In this document: piece by piece, positions 61,253 to 64,000 of the stretch
Position numbering within the stretch: the stretch's first letter is position 1
Layout of the letters: each line of letters opens with the position of its first letter
Assembly (NCBI GenBank): GCA_015039465.1
Contig: MU130372.1
Span: forward strand, 442,099 to 506,098
Origin: Phlegmacium glaucopus
Taxonomy: Eukaryota > Basidiomycota > Agaricomycetes > Agaricales > Cortinariaceae
Direction: 5' to 3'
DNA length: 64,000 nt
Position numbers and translations under genes: made by a program
Notes under the pieces: model-generated
Told to the model about the DNA's origin: nothing
The model's database searches: none
The model's input: only the letters and a program-made list of their open reading frames with translations

Positions 61253-62051
61253 TGAACCAACAGAACCAGTTAAAAAAAAAATTTTGTTAGGATATCACCA
61301 ATTAGACAAGAAATTCTCATTTTAAATTTTATTTTCTAAAATTACATCTTATTTCTTAGAAATAAATATATCATGAAATTTGAGGCCAGAAGTTTGTAGT
61401 ATTGGTGTTATAACTATGACATCACTAAAAGTAAACATGAAAAGAAAAAAATACTACAAAATCATTTTGCCAACTAGTGACAACCCTGAATTGGATTCTT
61501 GTAATAGGAGTATATTAATATTAATAAAACCTGAAGTTATAAACTAAATGAGACATATTATTGATTATGTACTATGCCAGACCAAAAAATGATGCACTTC
61601 TGATTGGAAATATATTGTGTTGGTGACTTGAATAAATATTTTCATTACAGATACAGGTACATTGTGCCATTTAACCTGTAAAATAATGCAAATAAGTAAA
61701 TATATTACTTAAATGTTTGCCTTGGGATATAGTGGTTCAGAATGGTTTGAACTGGTTCAGAACCGGTTCTCAGATTTCTGGCCAATCAAGAACCAGAACC
61801 AGAACCAGATGGCTGAGGCCGAACCAGAACCAGAACCAGACCAATACTTCGTTTTGTTTGGTTGGTTCTGGTTCTCTGGACTGGTTCAGAACTGAACTTC
61901 GGCATCCCTATAATTAGTTTGGTTTAGAACCAAGGACCGGACCAGAACCAGGTTCAAGGTTCAAACTGTTGCCTGAACTGGACCAATAGTTCGGTTCAGG
62001 GTTCGCCAAAAATGGCAGAGAACCGGACTGAACCGGACTTCGGCAACACTA
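61038..62051. mobile_element. hAT-type element with GGTTC-word ends, host of a nested hAT
   Basis: Ends TAGTGTTGCCACAGTCTGG and inverted TAGTGTTGCCGAAGTCCGG. The flanking octamers ATGTGTAT and ATGATGAC do not match well, so the duplication has diverged or the ends were resected. Without the nested element (61147-61910) it is about 240 bp. It interrupts the Plavaka-type C-terminus between LQVI and HIDTIARLAH. Confidence 0.7.
61147..61910. mobile_element. Nested hAT-type MITE with (CAGAAC)n subterminal repeats
   Basis: Ends TAGGGATGCCAAAGTTCAG and inverted TAGGGATGCCGAAGTTCAG; perfect 8-bp duplication TAATTAGT (61139-61146 and 61911-61918). About ten CAGAAC units lie at 61196-61262 and again at 61790-61840. 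The centre is AT-rich and non-coding. Length 764 bp. Confidence 0.9.
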
Positions 62052-63115
62052 ATGATGACCTGGAGAGCTGGCTTTCCTGGGCTTGTAAACTCTGGTTGAA
62101 CTATCCACATCCCCATATCTGCATCAGGTGCCTCGTCAATGCGTGGAAACCAATGGACAAGTGCACAGGGATAAGTCCTCCTTTCATGAACAAATGAGAA
62201 AAAAAGGAGTACTTGAGCAACTTCCAGCTGTCTTATCCCTTTTGCATCAGGGTTCACGGTAACAAAAACACAGTCTTGTCGAGGACCATCCTGACGCCAG
62301 GAAGGTGTAGAACGAGCATATTTGCGACGCATCCCAGTCATACCTGATGGATCAGAAGGTGCATGAAACACAATTAAGGCAGAGTGGAAGACTCTGACTG
62401 GGCCAGAAATGATAGGATTTATAAAGGTTGAGACGGGATCTGCTTCTGGATCAACTTGAGAGGTGAGGAATTGGTGAGTGAAAAAGTGGAGGGAAGGGAT
62501 GTCCATATCAATCCCAATTTGACAAAGCACTTTAGGATAACCATGCTCTAATAATTCAAAGGTTTCACAGCATAAGTAACTACTATCTTACTATCTTCAT
62601 GAGAGAACAATGTTACGCACAAGGTGTCTTGGCCAGAAAAACCTCATTAACTGCTCCACTATCCACAGGACCACTGTCAACATCCTCATCTTCTGGCAAT
62701 GTTTCCTGCCCTCTGTCTGTAAGCCCATTCTTTTCAACCACTGGTTCTTCATCATCCATTGATCCTTCAGATTCCTCCTCGATGCTTGCTAGATAAATAG
62801 CCATTGCATCCTGTAGGCATGATCCATTGAGCATACCACGGTCAGTAAAATTGACATGAGCAGCAGCGAGCTTGTCAAGCTGTTGGTTTGTCACAAGCAT
62901 CTGCCCTAGTGCATCGTAGTGGCTAGAATGCCACCAGGGCTCTTTCACAGCTTTGATATGCTTTGCCTCTGTGATCAATGAGCAAAGGCCATTTGGGGAG
63001 CCAAAAGCTTCAATTAAGTCATGGTAATGGACAAGCGAATGTTGACAAGGTAAAGAGAGGCCTGAAGGGCCCTCTGCACAAACTCTGGTTTCCTGGAAAA
63101 TTGAGGACTGTACGA

Positions 63116-63445
63116 GGTCTTTACACTCCCCCACGTGTTCCTGGAGGAATCCTGGAGGATTCCTACCTATTCCTGGAGGAATCCTGGAGGAATCCTACCA
63201 TTCCTGGTAGGAATCTTTGGATTCCGGGAGGAATTTCCTACCAGCCAATCTCCCCCGAAATTGCCATTCCTGGCTCTTCCCAATCCAGGAGGATTCCGGG
63301 TGGATTCCGGGTACTCACAGAAATTCATACCAGGAATTTGGGAATTCCGGGGGACTGAACTTTTTGCATTCCGCAAGGATTCCATGGAATCCTTGCGGAA
63401 TAAGCAGAATCCACCCGGAATCCAACTGGAATCCGTGTAGAATTA
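63116..63445. mobile_element. Third GAGGTC-ended element, right end uncertain
   Basis: The left end GAGGTCTTTACACTCCCCC is identical to 39421 and is followed by GGAATCCTGGAGGATTCC words (63135-63420). A partial right-end-like GGGGGACTGAA occurs at 63349, but a matching inverted end with target duplication was not found, so the element may be truncated. It disrupts the Plavaka-type frame. Confidence 0.55.
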
Positions 63446-63473
63446 ATGTACAATTAGTCATCAAAAATTAATT

Positions 63474-63550
63474 GTCACGAGCATGGTTCGAACTTACAAC
63501 CTGGTAATTACTGTATAGTGCTGGCGAGCTAACCGCTAAGCCACAGGGCC
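63474..63550 (-). ncRNA. tRNA-like Pol III promoter unit (SINE head or decayed tRNA)
   Basis: The minus strand reads GGCCCTGTGGCTTAGCGGTT followed by AGCTCGCC, then about 27 bases and GTAAGTTCGAACCATGC. TGGCTTAGCGGTTAGCTCG fits the A box and GTTCGAACC the B box. The 5' GGCCCTG does not pair with the sequence after the T arm, and the T stem has a mismatch, so a functional tRNA is unlikely; a tRNA-derived SINE head is more likely. Confidence 0.6.
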
Positions 63551-63704
63551 ATGCTTTTTTTCCTCACAAGGTACTATATCAGTAACGCCGGCCTTTGCCT
63601 GTAACCGTAACCATCCCCAGCCACTGCTCCCACGCCTTTCAACACCGACCACCAACAACCCACAACCCCAACGCCGTTACACCACGACATCGCCACCATC
63701 GAAC
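63551..63704. other. Leader of the gene at 63705
   Basis: C-rich, A/C-biased sequence with CCACCAACAACCC-type runs immediately upstream of an ATG; presumably promoter and 5' UTR. Confidence 0.35.
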
Positions 63705-64000
63705 ATGCCCACGACCCGCTCATCTGGCAAACAACGCCGTACCAAGGCCAAAAACAACGGATCCCCGCCCCGATCAACGTCGACTGGCACTCGGAAACGT
63801 GCCACGTCACAGACTGAAGTGGGCCCCGCCACGAAGAAACAACGAAAACAACGGTGAGTCCCCATTTTTGATACATTAAATATTTACATTTTCATATATA
63901 GAAAAACCTTGAGCATGAAAGCAGCAAGCTTGAGATGATGCTGCTGCCGCGACCCCCACTGTTAATCAGCTCACAAAGTGAGTTTTTATTCTTATTTTTA
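63705..64000 (+). CDS. First exon of a basic, nuclear-type protein (runs off the window)
   Basis: ATG at 63705 starts MPTTRSSGKQRRTKAKNNG, then SPPRSTSTGTRKRATS and ATKKQRKQR: a Lys/Arg/Ser/Thr-rich segment with bipartite nuclear-localisation character. A GT-AG intron (63854-63901, 48 bp) follows. The expected continuation (KNLEHESSKLEMMLLP) needs a one-base difference from that splice, so either the exact splice site or the gene's integrity is uncertain. The N-terminus resembles those of DUF6532-like genes, but no domain is in view. Confidence 0.45.

Larger units (their letters stand above)
60870..63115 (-). pseudogene. Plavaka-type transposase C-terminal part, split by hAT insertions
   Basis: On the minus strand, starting at 63115 where a TIR element cuts it: LSLPCQHSLVHYHDLIEAF, GSPNGLCSLITEAKHIKAVK, WHSSHYDALGQMLVTNQQLD, KLAAAHVNFTDRGMLNGSC, an acidic linker, then (after a likely intron near 62530-62613) IPSLHFFTHQFLTSQVDP, ALIVFHAPSDPSGMTGMRRK, QDCVFVTVNPDAKGIRQLEV and MWIVQPEFTSPGKPALQV. 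The 1-kb hAT element 61038-62051 follows, and the end resumes as IHIDTIARLAHLLPIFG...YISKYADHNAFDI with a stop at 60870-60872. These blocks match C-termini of a second Plavaka clade, different from the 5.1-7.1-kb gene. The N-terminal catalytic part is absent from the window. Confidence 0.72.

Noticed and set aside
63474..63550. A functional tRNA gene on the minus strand
   Set aside because: The acceptor stem cannot pair and the T stem has a mismatch; kept as a tRNA-like promoter unit instead.

Overview
This window looks like an Agaricomycete (mushroom-forming basidiomycete) chromosome segment that has been heavily overwritten by transposons. The evidence is 49-64 bp GT-AG introns packed through genes, plus lineage-typical families: Plavaka and Tnp2-type CACTA transposases, a KDZ transposase with a TET/JBP-type dioxygenase gene beside it, a DUF6532-like gene, a basidiomycete Ty3/gypsy pol, and G-domain/coiled-coil proteins. 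Only a few genes look intact: an SRPK-like kinase (11.7-13.1 kb), a 93-residue protein (14.3-14.6 kb) and a G-domain protein with a beta-trefoil-like tail (56.7-58.3 kb). One assembly gap of 485 N lies at 7320-7804.

Layout. 0-9.5 kb: an LTR-like repeat cut by the window edge; a broken Tnp2/CACTA transposase C-terminus carrying a foldback CACTA-like element, itself carrying a hairpin-rich element; a broken Plavaka transposase on the other strand; a DUF6532-like gene with the gap and a solo LTR in it. 9.8-22.6 kb: kinase and small gene, set among five elements with hAT-type ends and perfect 8-bp target duplications, one of which (15567-19700) encodes a 14-exon hAT transposase intact but for one nonsense codon. 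22.6-26.9 kb: mostly unassigned AT-rich sequence with direct repeats. 26.9-40.4 kb: a decayed KDZ neighbourhood (CxC-type cysteine cluster plus KDZ transposase, two unknown transposon-associated genes, a TET/JBP-like dioxygenase and a proline-rich gene), cut by a 2.7-kb long-TIR element. 40.4-49.6 kb: a complete LTR-like repeat, a TIR element made of giant nested palindromes, and a Ty3/gypsy pol with three nonsense codons and a frameshift. 49.6-53.2 kb: a degenerate minisatellite and a partial duplicate of the lectin-like tail. 53.6-58.3 kb: a Brr2 RNA-helicase fossil and the G-domain gene. 58.3-64 kb: further hAT and TA-type MITEs, a Plavaka-type C-terminus with two nested hAT elements in it, a tRNA-like Pol III promoter and the first exon of a basic protein.

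The most unusual theme is that many non-autonomous TIR elements here have ends of the same type but fill their subterminal DNA with a private repeated word, different in each element. Several insertions can be undone on paper because target duplications, reading frames or a paralogous empty site survive. Family names below come from recognising conserved residues by eye; no database search was run.
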